This document shows, piece by piece, positions 1-7,680 of a DNA stretch of 16,835 nt. Source of the stretch: Jimgerdemannia flammicorona (Eukaryota; Mucoromycota; Endogonomycetes; Endogonales; Endogonaceae). The stretch lies in NCBI GenBank assembly GCA_003990745.1, contig RBNI01003024.1, positions 1 through 16,835 on the forward strand, in the 5' to 3' direction. How positions within the stretch are numbered: the first letter of the stretch is position 1; each line of letters begins with the position of its first letter. The notes beneath the pieces are model-generated. The model had not been told where the DNA came from. It did no database searches and saw only the letters and a program-made list of their open reading frames with translations. The translations under genes and the position numbers were made by a program.

Positions 1-2278
1 CAATTGTTCCAATGACGTCCCCACCCACTAGCCCATTCCCTAGCACCATTGTCTCACACTTATGCCAGTTGAGCTTCGCCCCTGAGTGGGCCTCATACCA
101 CTCCACAGTCTCCTGAAGTGCTGCTACATCTGCTACTGTCCCAAGTCCAACCACCATATCATCAGCAAAGGCCCCCACCTTCTACACTATACCATATATC
201 GAGAGCCCTGCTACCTTCCAGCGAATCCTATCCATCAAAGGCTCCAGCGATAGGGCATAAAGAATAAGAGACAGAGGGTCCCCCTGAGGAACTCCTCTTC
301 TCAAGGAAAATGCCCTCCCACGGTGACCATTATACGTCAGAGCTGCCCTACTGCCCTCCAGCAGACTCAACATAGAGGTCCTAAACCTAGGGGGAACCCC
401 AATACAGTCCAATACCCTGCCCAGCCACACCTGCCGTACACGATCGTAGGCCTTCTTCTGATCCAAAAAGACCAACCTTCCATCCAGGCCACAGGCCCGG
501 GACCCTTCAATCACACCATGAATCCACGCCGTCCCATCTCTTATAAGTCTGCCCCCAACAAAGCCCCGCTGCTCCTCCCCCAGCACCTGTTGGGCAACTC
601 TCTGCAGCCTTGCGACAATCACCTTAGTCACCATCTTCCTATCCATGTCCAGAAGCATGATTGGCCTCCAGTTCTTCCAGTCCTCTCTCCTCCCCTTGTC
701 TTTATACAGTAAGGCCACCAGTCCTAGATCCTGCTCCCCCACCCACTCATCGCTCTGAAGGATATGGTCACAGAGTGCAGCCATCTCATCCAAAACTCCA
801 GGGATTGAGACCATCTTCTTCCAAAAGTCCCATGGTAATCCATCCCTCCCAGGAGCTGTCCCTAGTTTAGTCGCTGCCAGGACACTCTGAATCTCATCCC
901 CCTGCACCGGTAAGATCAAGTCACCCAGTCCAGCTACTGGTGGTGGCCCCCACTCTTCCAGTGTATCCGCAATCGCCGCTTCGTTAGCCCCCCCTTCTCC
1001 CTCACTCCACAGACCCTGCCATCTCTCCTTCAGCACCCCTAAGATTTGTTACGTGCCATGTACCATATCCCCATCAGCATCTAGGACTCCATCCCACCGA
1101 TGTCGCACTCTCCTGGCTTTGAGAAGTCTTGATAAGTATCCAGTAGGCCACTCACCCTCCTCAAGCCCCCGCCACCTTAGCCTAGCAGCCATGCCCCACA
1201 TATGAGTCTCCTCCTCTTCTCTCAATACCTGTTGTAGTTCCACAGTCTCCAATTTCACCCTCTCGATTCTCCACTCCTCTACCCCATCAACTGTAAGCAA
1301 ATCCACCCAATCCATTTGTAGTCTCCTCAGTCTGTTGGAAGCACACCTTGTGCACCTCCTCCTCTGCTTTCCAGCCTCTCTCCCAGCCTCTCCCCAATAA
1401 ACCCTTGCAGCCTCTTTCAACCTCAACCAGCGGACAGCCACAGGCAAACCCTCACGCCTCCAAGTAAAAACTTTTGCCTGAATGTCCACCACCCACAATT
1501 CCCACAACCCCTTCTCAGCCAGCAGGGAGGAGTTAAGGCACCAATGTCCGGGTCCATCTCCACTCCCCTCAAACTGCCCCTGCCCCAACAGTCCCCAATG
1601 ATCAGACCATGGGTACTACTCCACCTCCAATGTCTTCCACACATCCGACCCCCAGCACTCCGCCATCAGAATCCAATCAATCCTTGTGCCCAAGCCATTC
1701 ACCCAATGGGTGTAGACCCATGCATCACCCCACTTTGTTCTGCCCATATCCCCCAATGAGCTCAATGTCTCCACCTCTTCCCACGCATCCAGGCCTCCAC
1801 TTCTGCCCCCAGCGCTCCTCCCTCCATCAGTCCTGTCTAGAAGCTGATCCCGAACCATATTAAAGTCCCCATCGAGCACATCGACCCCTTCCTCCAAGAG
1901 AATACCCTCCTCCAGCAGCTCTCTGATCCATGCAGTCCTCTCACCCCTAACCATTGGGCAGTAGCAGGAGCCCACCTTCACTGATTCCCACCCTGGCCGA
2001 TGCCAATCTCCCCAGACCAAGCGATCTCCCCAGCTCCTGATGTTCCCCAATTCGCCTCTACCCTTCCTCACCAGAATCGCTACCTTTCCAAACCAAGCAG
2101 CAGCCCAACCCCATTCCCTAGTCCACTCCACCCGATCGTCCTCATCCTCATATCTAACATCCTGTAGTAAAAAGAGATCAGCCTCCAATCCCTTGAGCCA
2201 AGTAAAAATGTTCTTGCGTCTCCCAGAGCCCCTTAACCCATTCACATTCAAAGAGAAAATGTTGGTTGTACTGTTCAT
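1..2278 (-). pseudogene. ORF2 of L1-like copy A: endonuclease and reverse transcriptase (three in-frame stops, cut by the window)
   Basis: ORF2 nicks the target DNA and copies the element RNA there (target-primed reverse transcription). The start is placed at the ATG of MNSTTNIFSLNVNGL (2276-2278). Endonuclease motifs, by residue: NVNG near 11-14, LLQDVR near 38-42, GDFN near 137-140, RIDWI near 193-197 and SDH near 226. Reverse transcriptase motifs: APGRDGLPWDFW, KNWRPIMLL, GFVGGRL, FLDQKKAYDRV, RRGVPQGDPLS and GAFADDMVV (FADD codons at 158-169). One frame is kept from 2278 to base 1 apart from TAG at 1616-1618, TAA at 1049-1051 and TAG at 182-184. The first stop falls three codons before SDH, so a truncated product would lose the endonuclease active-site His. 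The SDH position, and the Asp where L1 usually has Glu (LLQDVR), are as read here; no alignment was run. Confidence 0.88.
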
Positions 2279-2309
2279 AAGAAAGAATGATATATCATAG
2301 TCCCATCCT

Positions 2310-4343
2310 CTACAAGTCCGCAGTCCGCTCCTCCTGCCCCAAGTCCAAGTCATGTTCCGCAGCCCGCTCCCTCTCTCCTGCCTCCTGTGCTACCAATGCT
2401 CCCAGAAGTTCTACCATTGCCCCATCTTCACGCTCCTCAAATTCCTCATAATACTCCTGACAGGCCTCCTGCCAGAGCTGCAAACCATGACGCTTCGCCC
2501 AGCAGTAGGCCGCCCGCTCACCGGCTACCTCCCCAAGTTCGGCCCTCCTCACCTCATCCACCTCATACCCCTCCTCCTCCAAGAAAATAGTCAGAATCTC
2601 GACCTTCAGTGCCTCCCCCACTCCATCACCCCGCAGAATCCTTGCCCAATACTCCTCAGGCATTGCTCGCAAGTCCACTTCCCCCAAGGCTTCCACAGCG
2701 AGACTGTCCATCACCTTGCGCATCCACAACAGGTTCCCCACCTCCTTCCCCCCTGGGGTCTCTGGTCGCCCTGCCTCCAGCATCGTAGTGTCAGCTCCTA
2801 CACTGGCAGCCTCATCCCACTCCTCCTCAGGAACATCCACCAACTCATCCTCGCCCACCGCCACCACCTGACCCCCTTGCCCTGCATCAGGAACCCCAAA
2901 GCACACCTGCTGGGCCCCCTGCATCCTCGCATCCTCCATCGCCCCTCTCTTCTCAATCGGGCCCCTCCTGATAAGTGGGGGGGGGGTGGCATCCAACTCC
3001 GGCTCCCACACTTCGAAGGTACCATCAGCAAAAGGGTTCTTGCCCAGCACCCCTCCATCTCCTACCTCCTTCGCCTCTGTCTCCTCTCCTCCTTTCCCAG
3101 CCCAAACACTGGCTTCGGCACCTCCAGACCCCTCAGCTCCAACTGTCGTCTTCTTCCCCTCTCCTGACATATTAGCCAACAGCTCCCTCTGCCTCTTGCA
3201 TCCCTGTGCCTGCTCCCACTGCTTCTTATCCATACGGAAACGCTTCCCGCCCACAACCTCCAGATGTGTCAACTCCTCATACAGTTTCCAGGCCTTCGCC
3301 CTCCTCTCCACTGCACCACCCAACTCCTCCAGCGCCTTCAGTAAGTTCTCCTCCTCCTCTTCACTCCCCTTCACCCTCGACACCTTGCAGACAAATGCCC
3401 CCCACATCAGCACCGAAGGCCAGTCTCTCTCCTTCCCCGTGGCCTCCTTTCCCGCCAGCCGAATCCTGACATCCACATCTCCCGTCCTGATCGCAGTCCC
3501 CTCTTACACCTGAAAATCAACATCCACTATGTCGCCATACTCCATCATCACCTCCTCCACCCTCTTCCTTGTCTCCTCCTTAGTCACTGTGGGCACTCCC
3601 TTCACCAAAAGCTGCACCACCCTAGGGTCCCATCGCAAACACTGCACCATGGGAACCACCACCTCCCCAACTACGACGCCAGCCTTCAGTGCCTCATCCA
3701 GTGGACCCGCCTCCTCAAAGCCCACCTCGACACCCTCCAGACCCTTCAAGAACTTCACCGAAGCCACCCCAGCCACCTGCTTCGAGACAAGCCCCAGAAC
3801 CATCCTCGCGGTCACCGCCAAGCCCCGGAAGCACAAGGTCACTGCAAACTCCAAGATTGATTTCTTGAGTAACGGGGCCACCACCAGCCCCATCACACCA
3901 TCCGCCAGGTCCCCCTTCCGCATCGGGAACCCCTGACCCCCCTGGCCATCAGCTGTCACATCTCTTTTTTTTTCCAGATTCGCCATCACACCACCATCAG
4001 CAGTCCCGCCACTACCCCCAGCAGCCCCTCCACTTCCCCCACCTCCCACCAGTGAAGGCCTAGCTCCTCCAGCAACCTCAGCCTTCTGCTTCTCCTTCCC
4101 TCCATCCTGATCCCTGTGGGCTCCCATTGGCCAGCCCCCAGTCCTCAGCGTATCCGCGAAGCTCCGCCTCTGCCACCCTCCAGCCCCCCCACCAGTGCCA
4201 CCGCCACTACCCGAGCTGCCCTGTCCACTCGAGCCACTGAAAGACCCCATCCCCAGCCCATGCCTCCGCCCAACATGCTGCCAGTCGAAAGCCCCAGGTC
4301 CACTCGACCTGGTACGCACCTCAGCTTGCTTGCTGCTTGACAT
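2310..4343 (-). pseudogene. ORF1 of L1-like copy A (RNA-binding gag-like protein, one premature stop)
   Basis: ORF1 proteins of L1-type elements coat the element RNA and act as nucleic acid chaperones. The frame runs for about 677 codons from the ATG at 4341-4343 (MSSSKQAEV) to TAG at 2310-2312. A single TAA at 3504-3506 interrupts it, reading as a CAA Gln codon hit by C-to-T. Residues about 30-120 are Gly/Ser-rich and low in complexity. Residues about 240-310 around the TAA (VVQLLVKGVPTVTKEET, YGDIVDVDFQV, DVDVRIRLAGK) look like an RRM-type fold, which is an inference from the pattern only. The C-terminal third is acidic and Glu-rich. The frame is open upstream to 4526, but those 61 codons lie in the leader and in copy B, so I start at 4343. 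If the TAG at 2310 is also a mutated Gln codon, the native end would be the TGA at 2295-2297. Confidence 0.75.
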
Positions 4344-4437
4344 TTTCTTAGTATCTTTCTCCAATAAATGACTTGAAAGTGTGTTGTAAAAGTGTGTGTA
4401 ACGTGAATTGTAGTGGAGAAAGATGATAGTTAGTTCA
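4344..4437 (-). promoter_or_regulatory. 5' leader of copy A
   Basis: About 94 bases lie between the junction with copy B and the ORF1 ATG. No coding signal or clear TATA box is seen. LINE leaders usually hold an internal RNA polymerase II promoter downstream of the transcription start, so promoter function is an inference from position. The right limit is the last base not shared with the B/E family alignment and could be off by a few bases. Confidence 0.4.
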
Positions 4438-6292
4438 GGGAGGAAGCCACCTCTGTACCTCAACACTCTAAGACCAGATACCTGCCCAGTTCCACTCCTC
4501 GCCGATCCCTGCCACCTGCCAGCCACTCAGCCTAAGATCCTTGCCAAGACTCTGCTGACACTCCACTCTATCCCCAAAATTAAATGCACCAAGTGGAGCA
4601 CCCCCCAGGAGCAGTCTATCTCATTACCATATATCAGGCCTCCACACCACCTCCCTCTCATTGCCTTGCCATCACAGACCAATTCGGTGTGTGCCATCTA
4701 CCACCCCCTACCAAAAGCCCTTAAACCATAGCCACCGATTTCCATTCAGCTCCACCAGAGAGAGCAGATCTCTGGAGGACCCTCAAGGAGAGGTTCTCAT
4801 CTCCCACACCTTCTGCAGCAGTGGTACCCAACTCCCTCCCTGTAATTCAGCAGCTCTCTTTAACCACCAGGCTTATAAGCAATACAGCCTCTTAGGGAAA
4901 TCTATAAGGCCAAGACCTCCCCTGACCACTTGTGTTGCGAGAGTATCTCAACTTATTTGGGACCTTCCCTCTGCTCAAATCCAATCTCTAGCCACCTTCA
5001 TCAGCCTCTTCACCACCTAAGCTGGGAAGTCTAGATGGTAGGCGAAGTACCACAGCTTGGGGAACCAGTATATATTCAAAATTAACACTTGCTCTGCCAG
5101 AGAGATATGGCGGCCTCCCCAACCTCAAAGGGCCTCCCCTCAAATGGTCACCCTGCTCTCCTATCACACTCATGGTAAGACAGAACCATATATAGAAAGG
5201 AAGATGTACAGATACTGTACTACCTCATCTGTAGAGACAATTGTTCCAATGATGTCTCTACCCACTAGCCCATTTCTAAGCACCATTGTCTCACATTTAT
5301 GCCAGTTGCACTTCACCTCTAAGTGAGCCTCATACCATTCCACTGTCTTCTTAAGTGCCTTGTCATCTATCACAGACCTCAGTCCAACCACTATATCTTC
5401 AGCAAAGACCCCCACCTTCTACACTATACCATATATAGAGAGCTCTGCCACCTTCTGGCAAATCCTATCTATCAATGGCTCTAATGAAAGGGCATAGAGA
5501 ATAGAGGACAGAGGGTCCCTCTGAGAAACTCCTCTATCCAAGAAGAACACCTGGCCTTGGTGACCATTACACATCAGCACCACCTGACTGCTCTTCAGCA
5601 GATTCAATATAGAAGCCTGAAATCTTGGGGGAACGCTGATTCGATCCAACACCTTGCCTAGCCAAACCCACTGTATATGGTCATAGGCCTTCTCCTGGTC
5701 CATAAAGATCAACCTTCCATCCAGTCCACAAGCCCGGGCCCCGTCAATGACACTATGCACCCATGCAGTCTCATCCCTTATAAGTCTGCCCCCAACAAAA
5801 GCCCTGCTGCTCTACCCCCAGTACTTGTTGGACAACTTTCTGCAGCCTCATGACAATCACCTTAGTCACCATCTTCCTGTCCATATCCAGAAGCATGATC
5901 AGTCTCCAATTCTTCCAGTCTTCCCTCCTCCTCTTGTCTTTGTACAATAAGGCCACCAGTCTGAGGTTCTGCTCTCCAACCCACTCACCACTCTGCAGAA
6001 TATAGTCACAGAGAGCTGCCACCTCTACCAGGATGCCCGGGACCTTAACCATCTTCTTCCAGAAGTTCCATGGTAACCCATCCTCCCCTGGCACTGTTCC
6101 AAGCTTAGTTATTGCAAGGATACTCTGAATCTCCTCTCCATGCACTGGTAAGATCAAGTCATCCATTCCAGCTATGTGCAGTGGCTTCTACTCTTCTAGT
6201 GTATCCACAATTGCTGCCCCATCAGTACCCCCTTCTCTCTCACTCCACAAACTCTGCCATCTCTCCTTCAAAACCTCTAATATTTATTGTGT
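4438..6292 (-). pseudogene. ORF2 fragment of copy B: reverse transcriptase and post-RT region
   Basis: The readable order is VPGEDGLPWNFW, NWRLIMLL, FMDQEKAYDHI, DRGVSQRDPLS and GVFAEDIVV. Further on come NIYWFPKLWYFAYHLDFPA near 5040 and GGLGLIDFPKRLYCL near 4900, then GGSWVPLLQKVWEMR near 4820. The last blocks are the usual L1-type region between reverse transcriptase and zinc-binding tail. Key residues are damaged: FADD reads FAED (codons 5395-5406) and QGDP reads QRDP. One extra T near 5805 shifts the frame, and there are further shifts between about 5000 and 5175. Stops are frequent: TAA at 6284-6286, TAG in place of a Trp codon near 6190, and TAG at 5419-5421, the last shared with copy A. 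This copy cannot make an active enzyme. Confidence 0.85.
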
Positions 6293-6293
6293 G
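5238..6293. repeat. Direct repeat of 1-1055 (reverse transcriptase of copies A and B)
   Basis: This is the copy B part of a direct repeat of about 1.05 kb. The offset to copy A stays at about 5237-5238 over the whole length, so almost no indels separate the copies. Most differences are transitions. Confidence 0.85.
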
Positions 6294-6298
6294 GGGGA

Positions 6299-6691
6299 TG
6301 GATACCATTGATGCAGAAGATATGGGAGATGAGATTTTCTCTAAGAGAGTCCTCAGGGGATTTGCTTTCTCTGGTAAACCTGGGTGGAAGCAATAGACTA
6401 TAGTACAAAGGTTTCTGGTAGGGAGTGGCAGATAGAGTACACTGTATAGGCCTGCACTAGAGTATCAATGAAGGGGAGATGCTGTAGAAACCAGCTATGT
6501 GGAGATGGGACAAACTGCTTCTGGGGGACACTCCCCTTATTGCCTTTGATATTGGTGATGGAGTGGAGTGTCAGAGGGGACTTGGACAGGATTTATGGCC
6601 TGACAGTTGGCAAGTAGTGAGGATTGGTGAGGAGTGGAATTGGGCAGTAGTCTAGGAATGGAGTGCTGAGGTGTGGAGGTGGCTTTCTCCC
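6299..6691. repeat. Inverted repeat of 4438-4829 (copies E and B)
   Basis: This plus-strand stretch is the reverse complement of 4438-4829 with roughly 70 percent identity by eye. The arms are separated by about 1.47 kb. The encoded order (QKIWEMR, LLLGD, GIGEEWNW-like blocks) is the same on both arms. Confidence 0.75.
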
Positions 6692-6979
6692 AAGTATTGA
6701 GTAGTATGGTGGAGGATGCTATGGAAGAATGTTATGTTGAATTTCTGTGCTGGGTATCTGTTGGATGGTGGTATACTTGAATGTGAGGTATGCTATAATG
6801 TCAGACAAGTTGGGGGATTTGTACAGATACCAGAACATTGACTGGGAGAGTGTGAGGTTCTGGGGGACCTTTGGATGATAGTAGGAGACTGGCTGAGTGT
6901 AAATAGGAGACTAAATAGGAAGAGAGATCACTGGGAGGATATGTGAACTAGGTTGGTAGGAGGGGTGAGCAATGAATAG
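6299..6979 (+). pseudogene. ORF2 C-terminus of copy E with zinc-binding (zf-RVT-like) region
   Basis: A single reading frame from TGG at 6299 to TAG at 6977-6979 shows GWIPLMQKIWEMR, KLLLGDTPLIAFDIGDGVEC, WQVVRIGEEWNWA, VVWWRMLWKNVML, ECEVCYN and LGECEVLGDLW. The pattern W-W-R, then C-x2-C, then H and C followed by a W is the zinc-binding tail found after many LINE reverse transcriptases. Five TAG and three TGA stops lie before the last TAG, and no frameshift was found, so decay is by point changes alone. Whether 6977-6979 is the native stop is unclear, because the next 150 bases in this frame also look weakly coding. Confidence 0.75.
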
Positions 6980-7270
6980 CTCACTATAGGGTGGGTTTTA
7001 GCTGTATAGATTGGGCTGACTGGACATTAGCTTTTTGCATTTGAGGAGTGGCAGTAGCTGGGCATTTTTCTCTGGTACCATTCAGGTTATACAACCTTTG
7101 GAAAGCACTTATAATATTGTTTTGGAGAAAAGAGACTAGCAATATAGTGACTAACAGGCAATCTGAGGTATATACTGGACAGGGTGACCTGAGTGCATTC
7201 AACTGGTAGCATGTGGAGAAGGGCCCTGGCCTGAGGGGAGATATGAGGGGGCTGCTGGCAGGAGCACATG
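6980..7270 (+). other. Probable 3' UTR or ORF2 remnant of copy E
   Basis: About 290 bases lie between the last recognised ORF2 codon of copy E and the tail of copy C. It may be the E 3' UTR or a heavily decayed ORF2 end. No RNA gene, clear poly(A) tract or other element end was seen. Short open frames on the minus strand here have no recognisable product. Confidence 0.4.
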
Positions 7271-7287
7271 TTAGAGTTAGGGTTAGG
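7271..7287 (+). repeat. Telomere-like tail of copy C (TTAGGG units)
   Basis: On the plus strand the tract reads TTAGAG, TTAGGG, TTAGG, and on the element strand CCTAACCCTAACTCTAA. It is the last sequence of copy C before unrelated DNA. One unit carries a G-to-A change. Copy D has a longer, perfect version at the same place. Confidence 0.85.
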
Positions 7288-7680
7288 CTTCAAGTAAGAA
7301 TTTATTCATTGTAGAGAAGAAAGGAACATTGGAGCAACAAAAGACAAAGACTCCTAAGATGAGAAAAGCAAAACAAGGCCAGTGAAGTAAACAACTAGCT
7401 AAGCAGTACAAAACAAAGACCAGAGAGGTGACCACCCTATAGATGGACTGGATAAAACCATTTTGTCACAGCCGTAAAGATAATAAATGCAGAAAAGCAG
7501 AGAAAAGAAGGGCTAAGAAATAATACACGTTCGCCTGGCGCCAACTACAGAACCATATCGACAACCAAATACCAAATGACTGAAATGAGATGAATAACTT
7601 AATGTACTCTCAATAACAAGGGAACCAACCAGGGCAAATGAGGGGAAAGAAGAGAGTAAAGAAAATGTGCGATTGCTCAA
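7288..7680 (-). other. 3' UTR of copy C
   Basis: This is a non-coding stretch of about 390 bases between the ORF2 stop and the tail. It is strongly conserved with the D 3' UTR (12450-12840) although no frame is kept. Conservation of the final 30 bases is close to complete, which fits the known use of LINE 3' ends as the recognition site for their own reverse transcriptase. That role is inferred here. Confidence 0.7.
7301..7306 (-). promoter_or_regulatory. Polyadenylation signal AATAAA, copy C
   Basis: AATAAA on the element strand lies 14 bases before the telomere-like tail, inside the block GAATAAATTC that is also present in copy D. Position and conservation fit a poly(A) signal, but no A-tract follows it in either copy. 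Confidence 0.55.

Larger units (their letters stand above)
1..4437 (-). mobile_element. L1-like LINE, copy A (5' end present, 3' end beyond the window)
   Basis: This is a non-LTR retrotransposon read leftward: a leader of about 94 bases, ORF1, a gap of about 31 bases, then ORF2 with an AP-type endonuclease and a reverse transcriptase. The window edge cuts it just after the FADD motif, so the C-terminal domain and 3' end are not seen. The right boundary is placed at 4437/4438 because homology between copies B and E stops there and new sequence begins. Both ORFs stay in one frame across their whole visible length and are broken only by single stop codons, so A is the least decayed copy here. 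The motif order (endonuclease, then a reverse transcriptase with NWRP, AYDRV, PQGDPLS and FADD) matches the L1 group. No target-site duplication can be checked because one end is missing. Confidence 0.9.
4438..6293 (-). mobile_element. L1-like LINE, copy B (ORF2 fragment, both ends lost)
   Basis: This is a second member of the family of copy A, also read leftward. Bases 5238-6293 align without large gaps to 1-1055 of copy A, covering the start of the reverse transcriptase to FADD. It then continues into the part of ORF2 that copy A does not show. The right end at about 6293 joins the inverted copy E. The left end at 4438 joins the 5' leader of copy A in the middle of a coding stretch. The missing 3' end of B would therefore lie left of the window if A inserted into B. 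Confidence 0.85.
6294..7270 (+). mobile_element. L1-like LINE, copy E (3' part, inverted relative to A and B)
   Basis: This is a plus-strand fragment of the same LINE family as A and B, holding the last part of ORF2 and probably the 3' UTR. Its first 390 bases are an inverted, clearly diverged match to 4438-4829 of copy B. It starts directly at the end of copy B, so the two are head to head. It ends where the telomere-like tail of copy C begins, so E and C meet tail to tail. No poly(A) tail is visible at the E end. The right boundary is set by the start of the C tail, not by an E feature. Confidence 0.7.

Noticed and set aside
2976..2985. The G-run in ORF1 of copy A as a frameshift site
   Set aside because: The ORF1 frame stays open on both sides of the run and the encoded protein continues without a break.
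2352..3167. Long plus-strand open frames such as 2352-3167, 2986-3513, 8044-8376, 8818-9327, 11357-11800, 13944-14318 and 16412-16762
   Set aside because: They lie antisense to recognised LINE ORFs, have biased composition (Pro/Ser/His or Gly/Glu-rich) and carry no domain. They are shadows of the opposite strand.
1..4343. A non-standard genetic code with TAA and TAG read as Gln
   Set aside because: In copy A every internal stop is TAA or TAG, which fits at first. But TGA also interrupts frames in C, D and E, several stops replace Trp or Arg codons, and copy-to-copy comparison shows sense codons at the same sites. Mutation explains all of it.
4344..4526. An ORF1 start at 4526 for copy A
   Set aside because: The extra 61 codons cross the junction with copy B at 4437/4438 and include the untranslated leader. 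The frame is open there by chance.
7271..7287. The TTAGGG tract as a true chromosome end
   Set aside because: Only about three units are present, with ordinary sequence on both sides, so it is interstitial at most.
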